Shown here piece by piece: positions 21,237-31,764 of a DNA stretch of 64,000 nt (positions are counted from its first letter, which is position 1; each line of letters opens with the position of its first letter). The stretch covers positions 11,009,506 to 11,073,505 of the forward strand of contig CM055095.1 of the NCBI GenBank assembly GCA_029204225.1, in the 5' to 3' direction. Both the position numbers and the translations under genes were made by a program. The stretch comes from Diphasiastrum complanatum. Its lineage: Eukaryota > Streptophyta > Lycopodiopsida > Lycopodiales > Lycopodiaceae. The notes under the pieces were generated by a model that was not told the DNA's origin, did no database searches, and was given only the letters and a program-made list of their open reading frames with translations.

Positions 21237-21363
21237 TGTGGTGAAATTCAGGTGTATAAAAATGATATATCGCAATTCCTTGTCTAAACAGTTGCCATAC
21301 GTCCCCTGGTAGGGGTAGGAAGTGATATCCTAGCTCTGTCATATGAACCCTAAGGCTGCTCAA
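21237..21363 (-). pseudogene. Fragment of an unassigned retroelement ORF
   Basis: Minus-strand peptide with HFLPLPGDVWQLFRQGIAIY and HFYTPEFHHNL. It aligns with the ORF at 38677-39012 (HPTLGDVCQLIQEGATHYY, FYIPALHPHL). Two diverged copies point to a shared family, likely a gag-like or extra ORF of a gypsy element. No known domain is visible. Confidence 0.6.
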
Positions 21364-22726
21364 GGAATACTTTCTAGTAGTGCTACCTGAACTGATAGGG
21401 GAAACCAGTGTTGACCTATATGTAGGTACAAAGTGGCCGTAAAACTTTAAGGTGGTAAAACTTTTGGCTAGCCACTTTTAGATGAGTTGGGGCTTATTTC
21501 TACATGGACTGGCATTTTCTTTGGGCTTACAAAATCTGACCTATGTCATGTTCCTAGTTTGGCATATGCACCCATTTCTCGGCAGAGTATGACAATATGT
21601 CCGATTTTAGTTCCATGCATAATTGGCAATGCAAATGCAAAATCTCAAAGTTTTGGATCATGGATGCAACTTTTTAACTGTGTGTCTAATGTGCAAAGTG
21701 TTGTGCATGCATTGTAGATCTGCTTCCATCAAGGAGGCGGATAAAGTTCAATGTTTCTCACCATACTAGATTGAACTGAATTTTGTGATACAATAGATAA
21801 TGATCAAATACTCTCAATTTGGACAAAGACTGCATTCAGATGGTACTTTCTTAGAACTGTTGGAACTATTGCTTTCTGAAGTAGGGAGGATTATCCTCCC
21901 TCTGATTAGACAATTCTTACTTATCTCTTGAGTATACAGAAGAAGACTGAGTCAATGCTTTGGCTAATTCTCTCTCAACAATACCAAGATCCTTGATTGT
22001 AATTGGATATGTACATTCAACAATAATGCAGACGCACCAGTGTGTGAGAAATTGTGAGGGTGATGACATATTAAGTCTTCCAATTCTCAAATCTATTCCA
22101 AATAACTAGATGATTGTTGGAGTAAGATGGATCAAATACTACTACTCGCTCAATAGATACAACTAGATCCAATTAGATGTAATCTTGTCTTCACTCCCCA
22201 CCCCACTGCATTGTTTTTCATTCCCCAATCTTTCCTCTCAAATCCACCCCAGTCATGCTCCTAGATATTCAGACACATGCCCCTTTTAACAATGCTAGGG
22301 ATATGCCCAATTTTTTTTAGAGAAGGTGCATGATGCAGGGATATGGATGCACTCAATTGAACTTGCAACAGATGATTCAGACACATTGTGTCTAAAGTGA
22401 TGCATTGTGTGGTGGTGAGTGCAGTTTGGTATCTGGATTATCTTATCTATCTCTGTACTTCAACAAGAGTTAGTGCATATATTGATTTTTGTTTGTTCAA
22501 TATCTAAAACAAAGAACCATTCACCAAACAAAAAATTCAATAGAATAATAAATGTATAAAAGTAAAACATAAACTTCCTACTTCCCCTTACCCCTAGGTG
22601 ACATCAATGGTAAGGGAATAGATCTCTTCATGTCAATATCTACCTAGTATCGATATTGTTATCTGCATATTCATTCCGAGTTTCAATTCTATGTTGTAAG
22701 TCAATATTTATTGTTCTTTTCTTTTT
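21364..22726. other. No clear gene; possible decayed LTR sequence
   Basis: 22260-22400 shares short blocks (ATGCCCCTTTT, GATATGCCCA, ATGGATGCA) with 56600-56680, which lies downstream of an antisense gypsy integrase tail. This may be an old LTR pair, but the similarity is weak. Confidence 0.35.
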
Positions 22727-24120
22727 TTATGTGTTCGATCGTTCATATGTAGGATATGTGACAAAAAGTTCTGGGTCATAACATGTCATTGTATTCTCTT
22801 CATGTTCAAGTTCTTTGTCATTGATATCGCTGGGTAATCCATGATCCCAAATAAATGTGTTAGAGTCTACTGTCTCAAGGTCATCTATCTTGGTTTCCCA
22901 AGGTTCGAACAAGTTTTGGATATCAAACGAGACTTGATCAAATGCTTCAGATACAAGACATTCACGCTTTTTTTCATTTTCCTGTTGTAATGAGTTTAGG
23001 GATCTTGATATAGGGGGTTTATCTGCAGGGGCTGTCCATACTAATTCCTATACTTCTTTGTAGTTGGAATTGTTTTCACTATTCTTGTTAACTTGGTCAC
23101 ACTGGTTACTAGATACAAAAGATGTTACATCCTTAAACTTATCATGCGGAGTGAATGTAATATTTTCACACTGTAGGTCTACACTTTTAACATGTAAAAA
23201 TTCACAGTTGACTAGCCCATAACTGCATGGATTTAACCCATCCCTCGGTATCTGACATTCATGTTGTGGTAGTGTAATGTGATCCATAAACTTTTCAAAC
23301 TTTACCTTGAGGAATTTTGTAGATTCTGGTTTTCCGTTCACAGTTCTAAATGATAGTCGGGTCTTGACCAGTTTCTTTCTAATTAGAATCCAGAAGATCA
23401 TCTTAATTCCCAAGGGAACGATCTCGTACTGACCCCTGAAGGGTCTAGTCCGGTATTAGATGTCTCAGGACACGTTTGTGTTGTATCTTCTCGACCGTGT
23501 TTTTGCTCATCAGATATAATGTCTTGATGTAAGACTGCATCACACTCATATAACCGTGACTCATGTGTATTCATAGGTGTAGGACTATATGGTTCACGCC
23601 TATCTTCACTATACGACCATTCTTCTAGTTCATTAATGGGGTTTACAATTAAAGTTGGAACTTGGCTTGGAACATGGTAGAGTGGCTCAGTAATTTCTCT
23701 TCCAGCTAGGCAGTCTGATCGTGATTCTTATAGGATGTGGATTTTCCATGTGTGATGGTTCATTTCTAGACATGAGTGGAATTACTTTGGGTAGAGCCCT
23801 CAAGACAGTTTTTTCTAAAGGCGTTGTAACTCACGGTGCTTCTCCGGGTCTTTTTGCTTTTAGCAAAACTTTCTTGCTATGGATCTCTACTGTCACTCTC
23901 TTTCTGGTTTCGTTCATTTCTTTCTCCACAGGGGTACACCTAGGTAGTATTTGAATGCTCTGGATAGTTCTGTCTGTATGTTGGATTTTGCGGTCCACAG
24001 GGCTAGGCACAAGGGTGTCTCTAACTTCTAACCCTTCCCAATATTCTTGCTCTAAATGACCATCCTTTTGGTAATAATTGTAGGTCATGTTTGGACAATC
24101 CTGACTAAGGTGATTCCCTT
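22727..24120 (-). pseudogene. Decayed Ty3/gypsy gag-pol linker region (element N)
   Basis: Several broken minus-strand frames follow the gag at 24128-25434. Near 24040-24088 the peptide MTYNYYQKDGHLEQEY has the spacing of a zinc knuckle whose three cysteines all read Tyr. Farther on are acidic stretches (for example KIDDLETVDSNTF and DKELEHEENTMTCYDPE near 22730-22910). No protease, RT or integrase motif is visible, so pol was lost or is beyond recognition. Association with element N rests on strand and order. Confidence 0.55.
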
Positions 24121-24121
24121 G

Positions 24122-25434
24122 ACAATTTCAACAACTTAGTGATGGGGTTAACGTTTGTTGTTGACATTTCAGGATGTTTATGTCTGAAGCAAGTGTGGAG
24201 AGCTTTTTGTTCCCCAAATAATTTGTCAACATCTTTTGTACATCATCCAAGCCTGAGTTGGGACTCGTATTCTCATGCCTCACGTGTACTGGTATATGAC
24301 TGATTGGGGAAACTGGTGGGATTGCTAGTCTATTTGGAATTCTTTGCAGATAGCTGACAAACCTATCCTTGGCAGCTTGATAAGGTTCAATACTCACTGG
24401 TGTGGCTGATGCATAAGCATATTAGGAATGTCTTCCTATAACCGGACTAGTTTTCCACATATTGTCATTGTGGTTTAGACTATTAATGGTAGGCCTATGA
24501 GGGCCAAACTTGGTTAGGAAAAGTCTGTGGAAAGTATCGATGTCATGGATGGTTCCTCCCAATAAAGTATTGTACCATGTCCTTGCTACTCCAGTCAAAA
24601 TAAATTTGAAATACATCATCACATGGTGGGGATCAGTTATACTATTAGCTAAACAAGCAGCCTTGAAATTATTGATATGATCTTCTGCATTTTCATACGA
24701 GGCCCCATGGAATTCTGGTATACCACTCCTTAGTTTGGGCAAGGGGCCTACATTTGTTTGTACAACGATTGGTTCAGTATCTTGGTTGCCATGGTGGCTA
24801 CTGGATTGATTCTGAAGAAAGTACATTAATTGGTCTTGTTCAATCGATCTATCCTATTGCATCTCAACTACTTTTACAGGCCTAATCCTACCATTTACTA
24901 AACTAAATCTCTTCTAATCAGGACCTGCATGAGTATATTTTCTGTACGTTTCCAACAACATTCTTCCAGGTGGCCATGTTTCCTACAATACCTACTGAAT
25001 AGTGGTGGGAAAATACTTGTTCAAATGCTCCCCCTAGCAAAATCGACAAACAAGCTGGCGTTTGTCCTATTTCTATAGCCAGGGCATTTAAATTGTCCTA
25101 TTTCAGCTGGTGTTTAAATTGTCCTACTTCTATAGCCAGGGCTAGTACCCTCTTGGTCATACTTAGGACATGGTTTTGTACTTCTCTGACTAGCTCTCTT
25201 GCTTCATCACTAAGATCTCTAGGAGGTTCCGATCAAGGTTCTCGTTTTCATGATAATCCCCATAACCAAGAGAGAAATCCAACAATTTTCAAGTAAAGGG
25301 TCCCCATTTGGCTCGACTACTTGGGCATCGGGTATGTCACAATGTTGGATGGGGCGGTTGAGGACAATGTACTCCTGACATTGACAAGGTTGTAAAATGT
25401 ATACTCTATTTGTGGGCTCAGCATAAATCACCAT
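24122..25434 (-). pseudogene. Ty3/gypsy gag (element N)
   Basis: Minus-strand frames in order: an N-terminal leader peptide (25434 down to 25219), a retrotransposon gag domain at 24826-24422 (IPEFHGASYENAEDHINNFK, VARTWYNTLL, FHRLFLTKFG), a Pro/Ser linker at 24397-24128 and a zinc knuckle (NCQGNHLSQDC) at its end. The gag domain would build the particle shell and the knuckle bind RNA. The frame is broken by stops and shifts between the pieces. The gag domain pattern (aromatic-hydrophobic, W, then F...F) is typical of gypsy elements. Confidence 0.78.
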
Positions 25435-25605
25435 GTGATGCTAACCACTGTCATATCATATGGTTTATAACCAAAGGAAAAGGACAATTCTTTCAACTAT
25501 ATCAGTATTTTGAGTGAACGTCAATGGTTGAATCTCTTGACTGATGCATTAGGATTGACATATACCTAGCGGGATTCTCAGTACTTGATGTTGATAAATG
25601 AAGAT

Positions 25606-25985
25606 AGATGCACTTGTGTTGGCATTTGACCACACTCAACAATGACGCATGTGGGTTTCATAGATCATCTTCTTCAGAATGGTGAAAATGGATAACTACT
25701 CAATTGATAACGTAGACAACAATATGGACAGCTACTTTCCAGGCCATATTTTTCACAAGTTCTGCACTCCCGGCAGATGCACCAGTGTTGGCATCTGATG
25801 GGTCAGATGATGCTCAACAATGGCGAACCTAGGTTTTGTAGATCGATTTCATCAGAACGGTGAAACTGCATAAGCTCACTTCAAGCAGCAATCAGTCAAC
25901 CACTAATATAGACAACAAGGCAAACAATTACATTCCAAGTGATATATCTTTCATGGATTCTGCACTCCCGGTAGATGCACCAGTG
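25606..25985. repeat. Imperfect tandem repeat, about 170-198 bp units
   Basis: The motif AGATGCACCAGTGTTG (first copy AGATGCACTTGTGTTG) occurs at about 25606, 25775 and 25973, with intervening text also repeated (CACTCAACAATG/GCTCAACAATGG, TCTGCACTCCCGG). The units sit between the gag of element N and its LTR-like sequence. Confidence 0.8.
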
Positions 25986-25986
25986 T

Positions 25987-26440
25987 TGTTGGGTGGATTT
26001 TCCGTAGAGGGACTGGTCCCATCAGAAGATCCCCAGTGGAGGAAGGGCACACAATGCCCTTGCGCGAGTGATCAGAGTTACGCCATTTCCAATCCCAAGG
26101 GACGTCCTAATCACCCCATGCTCCCGGATCAATAAAAGTTTTCCAGGCTCCTAGAGGTATGACCACTTGGGAGATGAACTGATTATCGAGTCACGATGGT
26201 GTTTTTGTCACTTCTACTCTCTTAGAATCTGGTATGCTAACTCTCTTATGTCCTTGGCATAGTCGGGTGAAAGTGGTGGACAATAGTACCCATACAAGAT
26301 TTATGCGATTCATAAATGCGAATTCAGAACTGTCGTACTTCTCTAACTATTTTAGTGGCTAAATCTTTGGTGCTCACACTGTCATGTTGTGTGTCGAGGG
26401 TAACAAACCCTATGGCCATCCATCCATCTATGTGTAGGAC
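25987..26440 (+). repeat. Gypsy-type LTR fragment (family of 20496 and 42170)
   Basis: Begins TGTTGGGTGGATTTTCC. Its first 190 bp recur at 20496-20692, and its later part (GTACTTCTCTAACTAT, GGCTAAATCT, GTGTCGAGGGT) recurs at 42400-42480. The repeat is plus-oriented by its TG start, whereas the adjacent gag is minus, so it may not belong to element N. Confidence 0.7.
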
Positions 26441-26855
26441 TGGGCAATATTTGAGCAGTGCCACCATTCATACTATTGACCTAGAATTCTAAGAGATTTC
26501 TAGCCAAGAATCTTGTGAGATCCAACCCGAACGACTCAAATGGTTCTCACTTCTAAGCAGAGATTATCAATAGGGTCCTCGGATAACACGTCACTTGATA
26601 TATTCACGACTAGTTTGGGTGTTGGTATAGTATTTGTTGATTTCTATTCCTGGGTCTATCTTCTGAATCTATGTTGGCGCTATTAGCGGTTCCAGGCGAC
26701 TCTGGATATTGGTCAAACAAATCGACGTAAGGGGAGGCTTTTCTTAAATATTCATTGCCCTATCCTTTCTCTATTGATCGTTTAGTATATGGGATGATTT
26801 ATCATTCTCAGAGATAATCTGGTGATAGTTGTCGTTTTCTACCATGTGTAGTACT
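26441..26855. other. No recognisable gene
   Basis: Between the LTR fragment and the LTR array; may be a diverged repeat. Confidence 0.4.
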
Positions 26856-29800
26856 GAGAAAGATTTGTCTCCCTGCGTGGGTAAGTCCAAGCCGATGATC
26901 ACATAGTTATTTGATTGATTAGTTAGAAGTCAATAAAAGGACTTTAGCCCTTTTTTGTGGAACTTTTGATGTCGTAGGGCCTCAATGTCAAGTTACTGAA
27001 TAAAGTTGGGTTTCCCTCCAATTTTGATGGTTCCCACACTTTTTTAAAATTTGAATAAAAAGAGAGGCAAGAATGCACCAATAGGATTCAGAGGCCAGGG
27101 TCCTCCTCTCTACTATAAGAAGGGACCAACTCGAGTTGCTCCTGATGTTCATTTTCTCGTTTCAATGAAGCAGATTGGTTCTCTTCAGAAATGGGTTGTT
27201 GAATGTCCTTGCTCTTCTTCTTTCCTTTTCCATCTCTCATGTTTTCTTTGGATTTTTGCTAATTGTTGGATTAGATTGTTTTTGGGATTGCATGTTATTA
27301 TACTTTTTATGAGAGAGAAAGAGATAGAGAGGAGGTCCAAGCTATCTTTATTGTGGATCGTAGTGTTAAAGAATAGGTTTAGAGTTTGGATCTTCCATTC
27401 ATGCTGAAATTTGAACTAAAACTATCGCTCTCATGGGAACGAACCTACACGTGACAACTAACTCCGTCTCTATGATGCTAGATTGAGTAAATCTTGGATT
27501 CAGGTTAGGCAAGGAAAGAAACCCACTATTGTCGGAGGGTTTGCAGATCCCAAGGCAATCCTAACCCTAGTTAGTAAGGGAGACGGATTTGGCACCCTGC
27601 ATGTGTAAGTCGAACCCCATGATCACATATTATTGATTCATTAGTAAAAAGTCAATAAAAGGACTTGAGGTTTTCTTGTGGGACTTTTGATGTCGCAAGG
27701 CCTAAATGTCAAGTTAGTGAATAAAGTTGGGTTTCCCTCCAATTTTGATGGTTCCCACACTTTTCTAAAATCTAAATCAAAAGAGAGGCAAGAATGGACC
27801 AATAGGATTGAGAGGCCAGGTTCCTCCTCTCTACTATAAGAAGGGACCAACTCGAGTTGCTCCTGATGTTCATTTTCTCGTTTCAATAAAGCAGATTGGT
27901 TCTCATCAGAAATAGGTTGATGAATGTCCTTGCTCTTGCTCTTTTCTTTTCCATCTCTCATGCTTTCTTTGGATTTTTGCTAATTGTTGGATCTGATTGT
28001 TATTGGGATTGCATGTTATTATACTTTTTATGAGAGAGAAAGAGAAAGAGAAGAGGGGTAAGCTATCTTTGTTGTGGATCGTAGAGTTAATGGATTATAG
28101 TGTTAAAGAATAGGGTTAATGGATGTAGAGTTAGATAGTTATTTGATTGATTAGTTAAAAGTCAATAAAAGGACTTTAGGTTTTCTTGCGGGACTTTTGA
28201 TGTCGCAAGGCCTAAATGTCAAGTTAATGAATAAAGTTCGGTTTCCCTCCAATTTTGATGGTTCCCACACTTTCCTAAAATTCGAATCAAAAGAAAGACA
28301 AGATTGGACAAATAGGATTGAGAGTCAAGAAAAGAAACCGACTACTGTTGGAGGGTTTTCGGATCCCAATGCAACCCTAACCCTAGTTAATAAGTGAGAG
28401 GGATTTGGCACCCTGCGTGTGTAAGTCCAATCCGATGATCACATAGTTATTTGATTGATTAGTTTAAAGTCAATGAAAGGACTTTAGGTCTTTTTGCGAG
28501 AGTTTTAATGTCGCAGGGCCTAAATGTCAAGTTAGTGAATAAAGTTGGGTTTTCCTCCAATTTTGATGGTTCCTACACTTTTCTAAAATTTGAAATAAAA
28601 GAGAGGCAAGAATGGACCAATAGGATTGAGAGGCCAGGTTCCTCCTCTCTACTATAAGAAAGGACCAACTCGAGTTGCTTCTGATGTTCATTTCCTCGTT
28701 TCAATAAAGTAGATTTTGTTTTCCTCCAATTTTGATGGTTCACAAACTTTCCTAAAATTTGAATCAAAAGAGAGACAATAATGGACCAATAGGATTGAGA
28801 GGCAAGCAAAGAAACCCACTAGTGTTGGAGGGTTTGCGGATCCCAAGCCAACCCTAAGCCTTGTTAATAAGTGAGAGGGATTTGTCTCCCTGCATGGGTA
28901 AGTCCAAGCCGATGATCACATAGTTATTTGATTGATTAGTTAAAAGTCAATAAAAGGACCTTAGGCCTTTTTGTGGAACTTTTGATGTCGCAGGGCCTCA
29001 ATGTCAAGTTACTGAATAAAGTTGGGTTTCCCTCGAATTTTGATGGTTCCCACACTTATTTAAAATTTGAATAAAAAGACAGGCAAGAATGGACCAATAG
29101 GATTCAGAGGCCAGGGTCCTCCTCTCTACTATAAGAAGGGACCAAATCGAGTTGCTCCTGATGTTCATTTCCTTGTTTCAATAAAGCAGATTGGTTCTCT
29201 TCATAAATGGGTTGATGAATGTCCTTGCTCTTTCTCTTTCCTTTTCCATTTCTCATGCTTTCTTTGGATTTTTGCTAATTGTTGGATCTGATTGTTATTG
29301 GGATTGCATGTTATTATACTTTTTATGAGAGAGAAAGAGAAAGAGAAGAGGGGTAAGCTATCTTTGTTGTGGATTGTAGAGTTAATGGATTGTAGTGTTA
29401 AAAAATAGGGTTAATGGATCTAGAGTTAGAGTTTAGGTCCTCCATTCATGCTGAAATCTGAACTAAAACTATCGCTCTCATGGGAACGAACCTACGTGTG
29501 ACAACTAACTCCGTCTCTATGATGCTAGATTGACTAGATTTTGGATTCAGGTTAGGCTAGGAAAGAAACCCACTACTGTTGCAGGGTTTGCGGATCCCAA
29601 GGCAACCCTAACCCTAGTTAATAAGTGAGAGGGATTTGACACCCTGCGTGTGTAAGTCCAATCCGATGATCACATAGTTATTTGATTGATTAGGTTAAAG
29701 TCAATAAAAGGACTTTAGGTCTTTTTGAGGGAGTTTTGATGTCGCAGGGCCTCAATGTCAAGTTAGTGAATAAAGCTGGGTTTGCCTCCAGTTTTGATGG

Positions 29801-29987
29801 TTCCCATACAATTTGAATAAAAAGAGAGACAAGAATGGACCAGTAGGATTCAGAGAGCAGGGTCCTCCTCTCTACTATAAGAAGGGACCAACTCGAGTTG
29901 CTCCTGATGTTCATTTCCTCGTTTCAATAAAGCATATTGGTTCTCTTCAGAAATGGGTTGATGATTTTCCTTGCTCTTCTTCTTTCC
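26856..29987 (+). repeat. Head-to-tail array of five gypsy LTR copies without internal domains
   Basis: Units start TGTYGSAGGGTTT and end AAAGAAACCSACTA. Copies: 1, 26856-27529 (lacks its first ~60 bp); 2, 27530-28345; 3, 28346-28822; 4, 28823-29576 (complete, 754 bp); 5, 29577-29987 (cut). Each junction reads ACTAN directly followed by TGTTG or TGTCG, with no flank, PBS or coding sequence. The same LTR flanks the gypsy elements G1 to G3 at 49.3, 50.0 and 54.7 kb. ORFs through the array are LTR sequence and should not be taken as genes. Promoter-like CTACTATAAGAAGGG occurs in several copies. Confidence 0.93.
28823..29576 (+). repeat. Complete reference copy of the G-family LTR
   Basis: 754 bp, nearly the length of the 3' LTR of element G1 (756 bp, 49279-50034). 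Order of landmarks: GATCACATAGTTATTTG, GTCAATAAAAGGAC, TTTGATGTCGCAGGGCC, CTACTATAAGAAGGG (TATA-like), TTTCAATAAAGC (AATAAA signal), TTTTTATGAGAGAGAAAGAG, ATCGCTCTCATGGGAACGAA and a terminal GAAACCCACTAC. Confidence 0.9.
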
Positions 29988-30157
29988 AGTCATGCAAGGA
30001 TTAATTCACACTGGTTTTGGAGGCTATTCAGGGCCTCCTCTACCCTCTCACACCTCCTCCGCTAGCTCTGAACAGTCCAAACACAAAAAAATACAAAAAA
30101 CTAACTGTAAACTCAAGAAATAGATAAAATGCAGCTACACTAGTTAGTGGAAACCTA

Positions 30158-30175
30158 TCCCCGACAACGAGGCCA
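30158..30175 (-). other. Primer-binding site resembling tRNA-Asp (element J1)
   Basis: On the minus strand TGGCCTCGTTGTCGGGGA follows the LTR end by one base and differs at few positions from the Asp-type PBS used by plant gypsy elements (compare TGGCGCC...GGGGA at 54782). It shows that the LTR to its right is a 5' LTR on the minus strand. Confidence 0.7.
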
Positions 30176-30176
30176 T

Positions 30177-30975
30177 TGTAGGGTCTTCGATCCGACGTTG
30201 TAATGGCCCTCCCGCCTGTCAACAAGGGTTAGTTCACTGGATAGGCACCTAACTATGCATAGATGCTACTTTTAGTTAGTTCCCTACTTTTTATCCAACA
30301 CTACTCACACTAACTCTACTCCCCTAACTAACTTCATCATGATTGTTGGTGAAGGAGAGGGATAGAATAGACAGAAAGAAGGAGAAGAGAGAAAGAGAGA
30401 GATAGAGCTGAGGGGGAGGTTAGCTCAAAAGCTCAAGATGCATGCTAATGGAGAAACCATAACTATTAAAACAAGAACATAGAAATGGAAACAGTTAGAA
30501 ACACACAACAAAAGCATTAGCATGAGTGCTTAGCAAATGAGGATACTTGGCTCTCCAAATTGGTAGAGTTTCCTCCTTCTCATTAAGCATGCAAATAGAG
30601 TACAAATGGTGCCTTTTTATAAAATGGGGAAGGCCCTTGCCCCAAAATCCTATTGGCTAATATGTACATTGATCCTATCCATTCATCTTGGACCCAACTT
30701 GATCCAAGGGTCCACATAAAGTACATTGAAATTCACAAGATTCATGTGAGTCCCAATTTGGACCCAACTCTAAAAAAGTAATCTCTAATTTTAAAATTGA
30801 CTCTGGGCCTCAAGTTTTATTTCACTTACAAAGGTCCCAAGCCTATTATTTTAATTACAACTTAGCTTGCGTGCTCATTGGGCCATGGGCTTATACGCGC
30901 AGGATGACACGCCCTCGCAACACATTTTATTGGTCGATTTTATTTATTTACAATTCGTCAGGAATAGCCCCAACA
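30177..30975 (-). repeat. Gypsy 5' LTR (element J1), minus strand
   Basis: On the minus strand starts TGTTGGGGCTATTCC at 30975 and ends CCCTACA at 30177. A related LTR lies at 59307-60006 with the same start type (TGTTGTGGATATTTCC) and the same CCCTACA end; shared text includes GTGCTCATTGGGC and ATGCATGCTAA. The internal domain, which should lie left of 30158, is cut off by the LTR array at 29987. Confidence 0.85.
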
Positions 30976-31068
30976 AATCACTAGAATATCCATCACCTTA
31001 ATCACCCAACGTAAGGAGTGCACATAGGGAGAGTGTTTTTACTATTGTTGTTTTGGTGACTTCTATGG

Positions 31069-31338
31069 TTGAGCATTTTTCACTTGCAAGGTTGGAAGGA
31101 TCTTGGTGCTTGCCAAGCAATGGAGAATCTCATTGTGTATCTTGGTTATAACCAAGAATTGACAAAGTTGATCAACAATAGCAAGAAGGGGCTAGAGCTA
31201 GCACTCAAGAATGGGCATGCAAGGAATGATGGTGCTTTATCCACTCTTAGGTTCATGTGGAACTTATCTATTGTCAAGTTCATATTGGATGGACATTGTG
31301 CTTCATCTACTCTTAGAAATTCCTACGTCATGCATAGT
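31069..31338 (+). pseudogene. Possible copia gag N-terminal remnant
   Basis: ORF beginning about 31069 with GWKDLGACQAMENLIVYLGY and later HARNDGALSTLRFMWNLSIV. The WK...MENLL-type start followed by a region resembling 'single residues change, few states' gag helices is loosely like the copia gag domain, but no zinc knuckle follows because an LTR fragment begins at 31339. Weak call; it could be another unrecognised ORF. Confidence 0.35.
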
Positions 31339-31575
31339 TGTAAAGAATTGTCAACATATGACCTGTCTATTTTGGGGCCAAATGGAGGCCTAGTTTGTAA
31401 ATATCTCAGATTAAACCTTTCACATGTGTGTGAGAGAATAAGATATTATTATTTTTCATATTTATATAGTTTAAAAAAAATTCAAACTTTATTCCCCTTC
31501 AAATGTCATTTAGATCAAGTAATGTGGTCATATTGGCCATTTTTTAGTACAAGATGGAAAGAATGCCGCAAATAG
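31339..31575 (+). repeat. 5' part of a copia LTR (family of LTR B)
   Basis: TGTAAAGAATTGTCAACAT followed by GGCCAAATGGAGGCCTAGTTTGTAAAT-like text in the same order as LTR B: TTTCACATGTGTGTG (where B has the CACACGTGTG palindrome), CCCCTTCAAATG, TGGTCATATTGGCCATTTTT. It ends before the TATA region. Confidence 0.82.
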
Positions 31576-31764
31576 ACACTTATCAAAACAGTTACAACAA
31601 AGCTCAAAGTGAGTTCGAGCAATTGATAAGAAGTGAAACTTCAATAGGTAGATAAAAGAAATGCACAAGCTTAGGAAACTGGCTCTCTTCTCTCTATTGA
31701 TAGATGGAAATCTCTGCGTGTATACAACTGCGCTGGTGTCACTCTTATAGAGGCGTACACCAGG

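Noticed and set aside
26856-29987. CRISPR array or bacterial repeat interpretation
   Set aside because: Units are about 750 bp with LTR landmarks and no short spacers.
27051-30004. Repeated ORFs with GFRGQGPPLYYKKGPTRVAP
   Set aside because: They are LTR sequence read through the TATA-like region; they recur in each array copy and at 49523, in the promoter-R zone of the LTR, with no sign of protein constraint.
30196-30230. A tRNA-Asp gene
   Set aside because: Only the anticodon-arm block matches; acceptor, D and T arms do not form.
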